Source: an uncultured Spirochaetaceae bacterium (lineage in GTDB: Bacteria > Spirochaetota > Spirochaetia > Sphaerochaetales > Sphaerochaetaceae). Taken from it: a stretch of 64,000 bases of DNA. The stretch covers positions 1 to 64,000 of the forward strand of contig CALXLH010000022.1 of NCBI GenBank assembly GCA_944389145.1, read 5' to 3'. The notes under the pieces are model-generated. The model saw only the letters and a program-made list of their open reading frames with translations. It searched no databases and had not been told where the DNA came from. Position numbers and translations under genes: made by a program. This document shows positions 26,405 through 34,374 of the stretch, piece after piece. Position 1 is the stretch's first letter, and every line of letters begins with the position of its first letter.

Positions 26405-27031
26405 ATGAAAAGTATGTTCAAGCGTTTCCTGGTCCTGCTCTCAATGTCTATCCTCCTTATCGGAAGTGTTGCGGCTGATGATACCGTTTACCCGCAGTTC
26501 GATATCGTGCTGAATAAGGTTGGAGAGACAGATTATTATTTCTCGGACTTCGGCCATGAGACACGTAACCCTAGGATAGTGATAACGGATCAGAATAAGA
26601 CCGCACCATATACTTATGATTTCTCGTTCGTCTGGTCGATATACACTAACTCCAAGATATCCCTAATCATGAATTTCTATGCGACTGAAGCAGATGTTTC
26701 AGATGGATATGGATTCATGCTTCGGCATACGGAGAATAACTCTATCGGAATAAATTATGATGTCAAATATAATAATAGCAGTAGTATTCCGGTAGATGGC
26801 ATTTTGGCTACCTATTCTGAAGCTCCAGAGGGGCAGGGCGTGGGAATGTTGTTATCAAACAGACAGATTCCCTTGCTGCAGAATGTGCAGGTTACCCCAT
26901 TGGCAGGTAACAGCGGACATGTTGATCTTACGGTCTCCATTGATCCCGCAAGGCACGCTGAGAATCACGAGTCATTCACTACGGGGCAGTATACAGGATA
27001 TATAGAAGTGCAGATCCTTACAGGGAATTAG
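26405..27031 (+). CDS. Secreted fimbrial subunit candidate 6
   Basis: This 208-residue secreted protein has signal peptide KRFLVLLSMSILLIGSVAA. The mature part has YDFSFVWSIYTNSKISLIMN, again the cluster's internal strand, and ends GQYTGYIEVQILTGN. It is the last intact subunit gene on this strand. The same GQY-x-G-x-I ending recurs in the remnant at 27473-27703. Confidence 0.6.
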   Translation: MKSMFKRFLVLLSMSILLIGSVAADDTVYPQFDIVLNKVGETDYYFSDFGHETRNPRIVITDQNKTAPYTYDFSFVWSIYTNSKISLIMNFYATEADVSDGYGFMLRHTENNSIGINYDVKYNNSSSIPVDGILATYSEAPEGQGVGMLLSNRQIPLLQNVQVTPLAGNSGHVDLTVSIDPARHAENHESFTTGQYTGYIEVQILTGN

Positions 27032-27051
27032 GCAGGGCCTGTCTTTCTTGG

Positions 27052-27432
27052 TTATTTCCGCATGGTGAGATAGCTGGTACTGCTGGTGTTGCTCACCTGA
27101 ACCTCCACGTATGATCCAAGGTTCTGGAATACAAGGTATGAGGTTCCGCTGAAATCGAGGTAGAGTATGTAGCGGTCGGAATCTGTTTCTGCCCAGCCTC
27201 CGTTCTGATAGGCCATGCTCATCAGATTTATCTCTTCGTATTCCCATTCCGTCCTTGTTATCGTGATATCCTCTCCTGATATCTCGCATTCACCTATCTG
27301 AAGGTTATCTTCGTCTAGCAGTCTCCAATTTCCTTCGAGCCAGCTTGGAGGTGGTGTAATGATGAACATGCTGCAGCATATAACGCTTAACAGCATGAGT
27401 AATGTCGTCATGGCATTGATCGTTTTTCTCAT
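27052..27432 (-). CDS. Small secreted or lipoprotein-like protein, unknown
   Basis: This 126-residue protein begins with a hydrophobic segment (NAMTTLLMLLSVICCSMFII); the double cysteine could serve as a lipidation site, but the lipobox is poor. The mature part, WLEGNWRLLDEDNLQIGECE then DRYILYLDFSG, has the look of a small lipocalin-like or beta-barrel domain. It is inverted relative to the fimbrial genes and separates the last intact subunit from a subunit remnant, so it probably arrived by rearrangement. Confidence 0.5.
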   Translation of the reverse strand: MRKTINAMTTLLMLLSVICCSMFIITPPPSWLEGNWRLLDEDNLQIGECEISGEDITITRTEWEYEEINLMSMAYQNGGWAETDSDRYILYLDFSGTSYLVFQNLGSYVEVQVSNTSSTSYLTMRK

Positions 27433-27472
27433 GGCTGGATTATAGCATCCTGATCAGCTTAAGGCTTGGCTT

Positions 27473-27703
27473 ATGCGTAGGTATAGCGGATATTATCTTA
27501 CCTCCTCTGGTGATCTGACTCTTGATGCCAAGGCAGCTCTAGATCAGGCTTCCAGGACCATTACGTTTACCAAGAACGCCGGGGTGACCGTTCCTAATCC
27601 TATCGATGTTGATATCGTCTTCGATCTGGACCTGTATAAGGCAGGGGCGTTCGTGACAGGCCAATATAGCGGCCAGATCATAATGACGCTGGAGTTTGAC
27701 TGA
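27473..27703 (+). pseudogene. 5'-truncated fimbrial subunit remnant
   Basis: The frame gives 76 residues with no signal peptide or ribosome-binding site. It reads like the C-terminal part of a subunit: SSGDLTLDAKAALDQ, VDIVFDLDLYKAG and a final GQYSGQIIMTLEFD, closest to the end of the 26405 product. An in-frame stop lies just upstream. I read it as the 3' end of a ninth subunit gene whose 5' end was lost when the inverted gene at 27052-27432 came in. Confidence 0.55.
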
Positions 27704-27706
27704 CGG

Positions 27707-29362
27707 TTATTTCTCCACTAGCCTGTATGTCGCCATCTTCCCTTTCCCTTCAAGCCTTAGGATGCCTTTCTGGGTAAGCTTGCGGAGGAGCCTGTATGCC
27801 CTGTCTCCTTTTACATGCAGCAGCGCCATCGCATCTTCTCTCTTTATCATTCCATCTTGCTGTCTTGCCAGCTCGATCAGTAGCTCCTCGGATCTGATTG
27901 TCTCTATGTCTGCCTGATGTATGTATCCTGTCGGGTTCCCCTGTTTCCAATATGTCTCTGCGCTTAGGATGTATTCCCTTCCGGAGGCTGATCCTAGGCC
28001 TTCTATCAGGCCGGATTCCACCAGTCTTTCAAGGCTGGCCTTGAGGCGCGTCCTGCTTATATGCGTAGCTTCCTCAATGTCCTTAAGGCTCAGCCTCCTG
28101 TTAGTGCGGAGCGCTGAGAGGATCAGCAGGGAATTAGTCGGGAACGTCCTTCCTGTCTTGTTTTCCTCATCAAGGAGCATCTTCATGAATGGCAGGTCAG
28201 GCTCTGCCCTCTGTATGAAGAGCCTTACATTCCGCGGTGTTGACTCCGAATAGTCTGGCAATGGCCGACCATATATCATCGAGCCTTCGAATATGCGATC
28301 GATTCCTCTTCCGGTTCTCTCCGCAAGTCCTATCCGCTTGAACGCATCCGCAAGGGCTGGGTTGCGCCCGTGCGGCTCAACGGTAAGAAGGTTGTCAAGA
28401 GTGACCCCTTCAATGAAGCCCCCAGGGCTGTTTATCGTAAGGCCATCATCGTCTATGACGATGCGTACCATCTGCAGTATAGAGTAGTCCCTATGGCAGA
28501 AGGCATTGACGAGCCCTTCCCTAAGTGAGATCTCAGAGAATTCCGGAATGGGGATCCTGATTAGGCCATATTCTGTTTCCTTCTCGGGGTTCCAGGCCTT
28601 AATGTGGTTTTCGAGTATCTCGAATGTGGCAAGAAGAGGCTTGGAGAATTGTTCGTTCACCCGTATCTGCGTCCCTTGGAGTACCTGGAAGCTGGTCCTT
28701 GCTGTGGGTATCAGGCTGGAGAGCCTGTCCTCTTTTCCTATCAGCAGCATCCCAGTTATCGTTGGATAGGTTATTCCTTCTATCGTTCTTGTGAACTGAA
28801 GAGCCTTATCAAGATCCTCATCGCTCAATTCAAGCAGCTGATTCTCTCCTTTTCGCAGCCTGATGATGTTTCTGAGGCGGTTCCTTTCATTTGGGTCAAA
28901 GTCATCTGGTGTCGCATCTGGGAGTATGCTTGCTGAGAAATCCAGAGAACCGAGGTCGGAGAGCCTAGAGTTGATCTCAAAGGGATACATGGGGATGTTC
29001 TCCGGAGCGCCATCTATCTTAAGACGTCTCTTGAGGATCTTTCCTTCTGAGGAGGCAACGATCACCTTGCTCATCGGTATGTCTATCTTCAGGATATCAT
29101 GTCCATCTTCATGTATGATCTCAGCTTGCGTGTATATTGATGGAACCGTCCTGTTTGCAATCAATGCACAGACTCCTTCTGGATCTGCATGCTTCTTATT
29201 GACTCCGGTTATGGTACCGTCATCTTCTACCCCAAGGAAGAGCGAGCCTCCCTTGGAATTCGCTATCCCCACGACTGCATCTATCAATTCGGTATCGTTA
29301 AGACCGGTCCTATCGCTCTTGAATTCGACCGTAAGGGTTTCCTTGCTTGGGGTTATCCTCAT
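27707..29362 (-). CDS. AlbA_2 (Schlafen-like)/ATPase winged-helix regulator
   Basis: This 551-residue protein has an N-terminal AlbA_2/Schlafen-like domain (ETLTVEFKSDRT, then ANSKGGSLFLGVEDDG near residue 38). A GHKL-type ATP-binding region follows near 290-340 (LREGLVNAFCHRDY, INSPGGF, GRNPALADAFKRIGLAERTGRG). Two winged helices sit at the C-terminus. Family members are annotated as ATP-dependent transcription regulators, often in accessory DNA. The start at 29362 is 7 nt after AAGGAG; an ATG two codons earlier is too close. Its promoter region carries TTAACACGCG operators, one overlapping the Shine-Dalgarno side, which suggests autoregulation. Confidence 0.8.
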   Translation of the reverse strand: MRITPSKETLTVEFKSDRTGLNDTELIDAVVGIANSKGGSLFLGVEDDGTITGVNKKHADPEGVCALIANRTVPSIYTQAEIIHEDGHDILKIDIPMSKVIVASSEGKILKRRLKIDGAPENIPMYPFEINSRLSDLGSLDFSASILPDATPDDFDPNERNRLRNIIRLRKGENQLLELSDEDLDKALQFTRTIEGITYPTITGMLLIGKEDRLSSLIPTARTSFQVLQGTQIRVNEQFSKPLLATFEILENHIKAWNPEKETEYGLIRIPIPEFSEISLREGLVNAFCHRDYSILQMVRIVIDDDGLTINSPGGFIEGVTLDNLLTVEPHGRNPALADAFKRIGLAERTGRGIDRIFEGSMIYGRPLPDYSESTPRNVRLFIQRAEPDLPFMKMLLDEENKTGRTFPTNSLLILSALRTNRRLSLKDIEEATHISRTRLKASLERLVESGLIEGLGSASGREYILSAETYWKQGNPTGYIHQADIETIRSEELLIELARQQDGMIKREDAMALLHVKGDRAYRLLRKLTQKGILRLEGKGKMATYRLVEK

Positions 29363-29373
29363 TTTCATGCTCC

Positions 29374-29525
29374 TTAACACGGAGGTTAACACGCGCGTGC
29401 ATTAGATTCAATATTTTTTAACACGCGCGCGTGTTAAAAACGCGTGTTAAGAAAGGTGTTTGCATCGTAATTATTTGTAAAATCTGTAGATATTCTAACG
29501 CATTATTAATGCATTTTAACACGCG
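29374..29525 (-). promoter_or_regulatory. TTAACACGCG operator array
   Basis: The perfect 20-bp palindrome TTAACACGCGCGCGTGTTAA lies at 29418-29437. Further half-sites are CGCGTGTTAA (29441-29450), TTAACACGCGCGTGC (29386-29400), TTAACAC (29374-29380, touching the ribosome-binding site) and TTAACACGCG (29516-29525). The clustering over the start of the Schlafen-like gene indicates a repressor site. Confidence 0.65.
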
Positions 29526-29564
29526 CTTCCTTGAATCAAGGTCGAGAAGATGTGCTTTCGATCG

Positions 29565-29617
29565 TTGCTGAATATGATTTCTCTGAATTTGTTTTCTCTG
29601 AAATCAGATTTAGAAAG
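29565..29617 (+). repeat. Degenerate copy of the 31340 promoter/operator
   Basis: These 53 bp align without gaps to 31340-31392 with about 11 substitutions. They keep TTGCTGAAT, TTTCTCTGAAT and CTGAAATC but lose the TATAAT box (TTTGTT here). No ATPase gene follows. It is probably the ghost of an earlier copy of the cassette on the other side of higBA. The remainder of this ~380-bp gap holds the operator array to its left and the higBA promoter to its right. Confidence 0.55.
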
Positions 29618-29663
29618 ATGGATTGGGAGCAAGGATATTGATTTTGGTATCCAAAGATACCGC

Positions 29664-29715
29664 TTGACAAGATCTTGTCTGCTCGGGGTATTATAAATTA
29701 CCTATCGGGTAATTT
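29664..29715 (+). promoter_or_regulatory. higBA promoter and HigA operator
   Basis: TTGACA (29664-29669) and TATTAT (29689-29694) are 19 bp apart. Just downstream, AAATTACC (29695-29702) and GGTAATTT (29708-29715) form a perfect inverted repeat with a 5-bp centre, overlapping the expected transcription start. This is the usual place for antitoxin autorepression. Confidence 0.65.
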
Positions 29716-29742
29716 GATGATTCGATATCTCAGGGGCGTCAG

Positions 29743-30111
29743 GTGGAGATTCTATTCGCATCTAACAAGATAGAGCGGTTATGCACTGATATGAAGGCCG
29801 CGAGGAAGTTCTTTGGGGGAGAGGAGGTATTGGTTCGAGGGCTGTTCTCTAGGATAAATGCCCTGCGTAGTGCGGATACGATAAAGGATATCATCGTGCA
29901 GCCACCCTTCAGGTTCCATAAGCTGCATAACTGGAAAGATGGGACTGGAGGGTATTTCGCGATAGATGTTAAGACGCGGAGGGATCCCTGGAGGATAATA
30001 CTGCAGCCCCTGGATCAGGAAAGGCAGCCATTCGTACCTTGTAATATAGATGAGATCGCAATGATCGTGAGAATCGTGGAGATAGAGGAGGTAAGCAAGC
30101 ATTATGAGTGA
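29743..30111 (+). CDS. HigB/RelE-type toxin
   Basis: This 122-residue protein is of the RelE/ParE superfamily, HigB subgroup: ribosome-dependent mRNA interferases that stop translation. Seen in it are an N-terminal strand (MEILFASNKIERL), the segment DIIVQPPFRFHKLH and the C-terminal EIAMIVRIVEIEEVSKHYE. The GTG start has CAGGGG 6 nt upstream. It is slightly longer than typical HigB (about 90-110). It overlaps the antitoxin gene by 8 bp in toxin-first order, as in other hig loci. Confidence 0.75.
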   Translation: MEILFASNKIERLCTDMKAARKFFGGEEVLVRGLFSRINALRSADTIKDIIVQPPFRFHKLHNWKDGTGGYFAIDVKTRRDPWRIILQPLDQERQPFVPCNIDEIAMIVRIVEIEEVSKHYE

Positions 30112-31183
30112 TTATATCGAATACAATGGCAAGATAGCCTTCCATCCCGGGTATTACATCAATGAGTGCATAGAAGCAAGCGGGCTTACGCAGAATGACT
30201 TTGCAAAGCGGCTTGGTACCACGCCTAAGAATCTCAGTATATTGGTGCGAGGAAACCAGGATCTTTCCTATGATATGGCGATGAAGCTCTCACGGATGCT
30301 TGGCACGAGCATTGAGTACTGGCTGAACCTTCAGAGCGCATATGATGCGCTTCTGGCTGAATTCGATTCAGAGAAGGAATTGGAGAAGGAGAGACGTGTA
30401 TTCGGCTTCCTTGATTACAAGTATTTCCGTACTAATTTCAGCCTGCCTGATCTGCCAAGAAGGAAGGATGAGCAGATCGCCCAGGTCAGGAGGTTCCTGG
30501 GAGTCGCCTCGCTCTCCGTACTGTCTCATAGGGATATGGCCGTGAGCTTCAGGAGTTCTAGCGGGGACATGGCGGAGGGAAGCATAATCAAGGCCAACGT
30601 GATGGTCCAGATCGCAGCTAATATCGCATTGAGGAAGGAGGCTCCTTCATACGACAGGGAAAGGTTCCGGAAGGCGATAGGGTATGCCTTGACCCAGACT
30701 ACCGCTCATGATTCCTTCTATCCAAGGCTTTGCGACGCCTTCCTTGAGGCCGGTGTCATCTTCGTTGTTCTTCCTAATATTCCGGGATCAAGGACGAATG
30801 GTGCAACCAAGAAGATCGGTAACCACATAATGCTGATGGTCAATGACCGGAGGAGCAATTCTGATACGTTCTGGTTCACGCTCTTTCATGAGATAGGACA
30901 TATCATCAATGGGGATTATGGTATTTCCTTTGAGGATGAATCCGGAGATATGGAGGCTGCTGCCGATAGCTTCGCGCAGGATGCGCTTATCCCTCCGGAG
31001 GAGTATCGCCAGTTCAGGGAGGGAGATCGGTTCGACCTACAAGCGATAAAGTCGTTTGCGGCAAGTATCGGACGCGATCCTTCCATCGTGCTTGGACGGC
31101 TTCAGAATGATGGGATCATTGGATTTGATGATTGGTCGATGAATTCCTTAAGGCATAGATATAGGATACGTATGGCATATTAA
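30104..31183 (+). CDS. HigA-like antitoxin fused to ImmA/IrrE-type metallopeptidase
   Basis: This 359-residue protein has an XRE/HigA helix-turn-helix (residues ~15-75: LTQNDFAKRLGTTPKNLSIL ... GTSIEYWLNLQ) and a C-terminal ImmA/IrrE (DUF955) domain with the zinc motif HEIGH (near residue 265) and a downstream acidic segment. It should neutralise the toxin and repress the operon. The peptidase domain may govern its own or the antitoxin's turnover, which is an inference from the family. Its 3' end contributes the first copy of the 21-bp direct repeat flanking the ATPase cassette. Confidence 0.82.
   Translation: MSDYIEYNGKIAFHPGYYINECIEASGLTQNDFAKRLGTTPKNLSILVRGNQDLSYDMAMKLSRMLGTSIEYWLNLQSAYDALLAEFDSEKELEKERRVFGFLDYKYFRTNFSLPDLPRRKDEQIAQVRRFLGVASLSVLSHRDMAVSFRSSSGDMAEGSIIKANVMVQIAANIALRKEAPSYDRERFRKAIGYALTQTTAHDSFYPRLCDAFLEAGVIFVVLPNIPGSRTNGATKKIGNHIMLMVNDRRSNSDTFWFTLFHEIGHIINGDYGISFEDESGDMEAAADSFAQDALIPPEEYRQFREGDRFDLQAIKSFAASIGRDPSIVLGRLQNDGIIGFDDWSMNSLRHRYRIRMAY
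31162..31182 (+). repeat. 21-bp direct repeat, left copy (3' end of higA-like gene)
   Basis: A sequence containing GGATACGTATGGCATATTA, with two more matching bases on its left, is identical at 32789-32809. The left copy forms the last codons of the antitoxin gene. The repeats enclose the ATPase gene and its promoter (about 1.6 kb). Confidence 0.85.
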
Positions 31184-31339
31184 GCCGGTTTTTCCTGGGC
31201 CAGACGATGTGTTGGCTTTCCCTATTCTTGTCTACATTGCCTGTTTTCTATATGAAGGAGCAACGGCTATTTCCTTTATGATCGCTTTCTGGCTTTTGAC
31301 AGCGCGCCTAGGCGTGATGTGGAACGTGGAATCAGGATA

Positions 31340-31392
31340 TTGCTGAATTCATTTTCTCTGAATATAATTATTCTGAAATCAAATTCAGAAAG
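31340..31392 (+). promoter_or_regulatory. Promoter and operator of the second DUF234-type ATPase
   Basis: TTGCTG (31340-31345), 17 bp, TATAAT (31363-31368). TCTGAAT and ATTCAGA-type half-sites surround the -10 (TTTCTCTGAAT, ATTCTGAAATC, AAATTCAGAAAG), as expected for a self-controlling cassette. Confidence 0.65.
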
Positions 31393-31402
31393 GAGTATCT
31401 GT

Positions 31403-32782
31403 ATGTTCATTGCGCGTACGAGAGAGATGGGCAAGGTGAGGGATTTCCTTGATTCCAAGGATAGTGCGATGCTCATATATGGAAGGCGGCGTGTTGGTAA
31501 GACCCGTCTCATAAAGGAGGCCCTTTCCTCCTTAGATTCTCCGGTTATCTTCTATCAATGCTCCTCAGAATCATACGAGATCAACCTTGCTGGATTCACT
31601 GATGAGCTACAGACATCATTGTCTCTGTCATTTCTTTCCTTCAGATCGTTCTATGATGCATTTTCCTTCCTTGTGTCACAAAGGAGGAAGATCATCGTTG
31701 TCATTGATGAGTACGGTGAATTCAAGAAGTCATATGGCCCTGCTGCCTCTGATTCGATGCTCCAGAAGATAATAGACAGCCTGAAGGGCACGGAGGTGAA
31801 GATCATAGTCTCTGGTTCGGCTGTCGCTATGATGCGAGAGCTTCTTGAGGAGCAGAATCCATTGTTCGACCGCTTTGGCTGCGTGATTAACCTACAGGAA
31901 TTTGATTATTATGATGCCTCCTTGTTCTTTCCTTCGCTCTCAAGCAGGGAGAAGGTAGCATATTACTCGATCTTCGGCGGCAGCCCTAATATGCTTGAGG
32001 CTATTGATGCATCCTTATCCCTTGAAGAGAACATAGAGCGGCTTCTTCTTTCTCCTGATGGTAGAGGACGGTCCTTCATTGAGCGATCGCTCCTGCAGGA
32101 GTATGGGAAGATCGGACCGGCTCTGAGCCTTTTCCAGACTATCGGCAATGGTAAGAGGACATATACTGAGATAAAGGATAGGCTGGATCCTCACAATACA
32201 GGGAATCTCTCTAAGCAGCTGGATAAGTTCATCGGCAACGAGGTCGTGAAGAAGGTCAGCCCGATCAACCATAAGGATGAGAAGAAGCGTACATTCTATA
32301 CGCTTAGCGAGAATCTCATGCGTTTCTATTTCACCTATGTGCATCCTAACCGTTCACAGATAGAGGTTGTCGGGGAGGAGGCGGTATTCAGGACAAGGGT
32401 CCTTCCTTCGCTGGATACGTTTATCAGCTATCGTTTCGAGGAGATAGTGCGTTCGTATTTCTCCCGTATGGCTCGCAAGGGTATGCTGCCGGGCATCATG
32501 GATATAGGGACATACTGGTACGATGACAGATTCTCTCGCCAGAATGGTGAGTTTGACTGCGTTCTTGAGTATGCAGACGGCTATGATGTGTATGAGGTGA
32601 AGTATCTCAGGAGGGCAATGAGTAAGGCAGAAATCGATGAGGAAGCCTCGAAGATCCGTGCGATCAGGGACTTCAAGCCTCGCCATATTGGCTTCGTATC
32701 CATTGATGGCTTTGATTCTCAGAGCCGCGGCTTTGACCTTCGGTCAGGGGATGATATCTTCTCTGAGGAGCTTGGGGACTGA
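31403..32782 (+). CDS. AAA-family ATPase with C-terminal DUF234/nuclease-like domain (second copy of family)
   Basis: This 459-residue paralogue of the 1045-2478 product has Walker A GRRRVGKT at the same residues (27-34) and Walker B KIIVVIDEYGEF near 100-111. A winged-helix segment lies near 250-290 (NGKRTYTEIKDRLD) and a C-terminal nuclease-like D...ExK in GEFDCVLEYADGYDVYEVKY. The ATG at 31403 has AAAGGAG 8 nt upstream, unlike its leaderless paralogue. The proteins are clearly divergent in sequence. It sits between 21-bp direct repeats, with no transposase. Role unknown; stress or defence roles have been guessed for such ATPases. Confidence 0.8.
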   Translation: MFIARTREMGKVRDFLDSKDSAMLIYGRRRVGKTRLIKEALSSLDSPVIFYQCSSESYEINLAGFTDELQTSLSLSFLSFRSFYDAFSFLVSQRRKIIVVIDEYGEFKKSYGPAASDSMLQKIIDSLKGTEVKIIVSGSAVAMMRELLEEQNPLFDRFGCVINLQEFDYYDASLFFPSLSSREKVAYYSIFGGSPNMLEAIDASLSLEENIERLLLSPDGRGRSFIERSLLQEYGKIGPALSLFQTIGNGKRTYTEIKDRLDPHNTGNLSKQLDKFIGNEVVKKVSPINHKDEKKRTFYTLSENLMRFYFTYVHPNRSQIEVVGEEAVFRTRVLPSLDTFISYRFEEIVRSYFSRMARKGMLPGIMDIGTYWYDDRFSRQNGEFDCVLEYADGYDVYEVKYLRRAMSKAEIDEEASKIRAIRDFKPRHIGFVSIDGFDSQSRGFDLRSGDDIFSEELGD

Positions 32783-32788
32783 TTAGGT

Positions 32789-32809
32789 TAGGATACGTAT
32801 GGCATATTA
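32789..32809 (+). repeat. 21-bp direct repeat, right copy
   Basis: Identical to 31162-31182. It begins 6 bp after the ATPase stop and contains the duplicated last codons of the upstream antitoxin gene outside any reading frame. Confidence 0.85.
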
Positions 32810-32961
32810 GCTTCCCATGGAAGCATATTGGGAAATGGTGCGTTGCCTTGCCTGTTCGGCCTGTTTCCTGATACTATCTTCCCATCCGAGCCTAGGAGGA
32901 CCGAAGCGAGGATTCGACTTTATGACTGACGGGGAAGACCATCTGACCCGGAGGAGGCTAT

Positions 32962-34374
32962 GTGTACGATCCGAGATCAATGATAGCGGATGATTTCATC
33001 AATCATGATGAGATCATGGAGACGCTTCGCTATGCGTCTGAGAACAAGGGCAACAGGGCCCTTATAGAGAGCATCATAGAGAAGGCAAGGCTGAGGAAGG
33101 GGCTTTCCCATAGGGATGCCTCCGTGCTTCTTGAGTGTGATATCCCTGAGCTTAATGAGGAGATATTTGAGCTTGCCAATGAGATCAAGCAGGACTTCTA
33201 TGGCAACCGCATCGTGATGTTCGCTCCTCTCTATCTCTCAAACTACTGCGTCAACGGCTGCGTGTACTGCCCATATCATTCGAAGAACAAGCATATCCCG
33301 CGCAAGAAGCTGACGCAGGAGGAGATCGTCAGGGAGGTCACGGCCTTGCAGGATATGGGCCATAAGCGTCTTGCGCTCGAGACAGGCGAGGATCCAGTGA
33401 ACTGTCCGATAGATTACGTATTGGAGTCTATCCGGACGATCTATTCGATCAAGCACAAGAACGGCGCGATCAGAAGGGTGAATGTAAATATCGCGGCGAC
33501 GACAGTGGAGAACTATCGTAAGCTCAAGGAAGCCGGCATCGGCACATACATCCTCTTCCAGGAGACCTATCACAAGGAGAGCTATCTGCGTCTCCATCCT
33601 ACAGGGCCGAAGCATGATTACAACTACCATACGGAGGCGATGGACAGGGCCATGGAAGGCGGCATCGATGATGTGGGATGCGGAGTCCTCTTCGGGCTTG
33701 AGCTGTACCGCTATGAGTTCGCCGGGCTATTGATGCATGCTGAGCATCTGGAAGCGGTGCATGGGGTAGGTCCTCATACGATCTCCGTTCCTCGTATCAG
33801 GCGAGCCGATGATATCGATCCGTCTGCATTCGATAATGGAATAGATGATGATACATTCGCCAAGATCGTGGCCTGCATCCGTATCGCCGTGCCTTATACA
33901 GGCATGATCGTCTCCACCCGTGAATCGAAAGCCGTAAGGGAGAGGGTCCTTCATCTCGGCATCTCCCAGATCTCAGGAGGCTCCCGTACAAGCGTCGGAG
34001 GCTATGCCGAGGAGGAAGAGGAGGATTCTTCTCAGTTCGAGGTCTCTGATAACCGTACCCTAGATGAGGTCGTGAAATGGCTTATGGAGCTTGGTTATAC
34101 GCCATCATTCTGTACGGCATGCTATCGTGAAGGACGTACCGGCGATAGGTTCATGTCGCTCTGCAAGGCCGGACAGATACAGAACTGCTGCCTTCCCAAT
34201 GCCCTGATGACGGTTAAGGAGTACCTTATAGACTATGCCTCTCCTGAGACGAAGGCCGTAGGGGATGCCCTGATAGCCCAGGAAGCGGAGACGATTCCCA
34301 ATGAGAAGGTAAGGTCGATCGTACGTGAGCGCCTCTCTCTTATCGAGAACGGCGAAAGGGACTTCAGGTTTTGA
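32962..34374 (+). CDS. hydG: [FeFe]-hydrogenase maturase HydG (radical SAM tyrosine lyase)
   Basis: This 470-residue enzyme splits tyrosine to supply CO and CN ligands for the H-cluster. The CX3CX2C motif is C96-VNG-C100-VY-C103. The C-terminal auxiliary-cluster cysteines lie in FCTACYREGRTG and the following SLCKAGQ region (near residues 385-410). The GTG start at 32962 is chosen from the GAGGAGG Shine-Dalgarno 5 nt upstream and from the family N-terminus (DFINHDEIMETL). Length fits the family. Its stop overlaps the hydF start by 4 bp (TTGA). Confidence 0.93.
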   Translation: MYDPRSMIADDFINHDEIMETLRYASENKGNRALIESIIEKARLRKGLSHRDASVLLECDIPELNEEIFELANEIKQDFYGNRIVMFAPLYLSNYCVNGCVYCPYHSKNKHIPRKKLTQEEIVREVTALQDMGHKRLALETGEDPVNCPIDYVLESIRTIYSIKHKNGAIRRVNVNIAATTVENYRKLKEAGIGTYILFQETYHKESYLRLHPTGPKHDYNYHTEAMDRAMEGGIDDVGCGVLFGLELYRYEFAGLLMHAEHLEAVHGVGPHTISVPRIRRADDIDPSAFDNGIDDDTFAKIVACIRIAVPYTGMIVSTRESKAVRERVLHLGISQISGGSRTSVGGYAEEEEEDSSQFEVSDNRTLDEVVKWLMELGYTPSFCTACYREGRTGDRFMSLCKAGQIQNCCLPNALMTVKEYLIDYASPETKAVGDALIAQEAETIPNEKVRSIVRERLSLIENGERDFRF

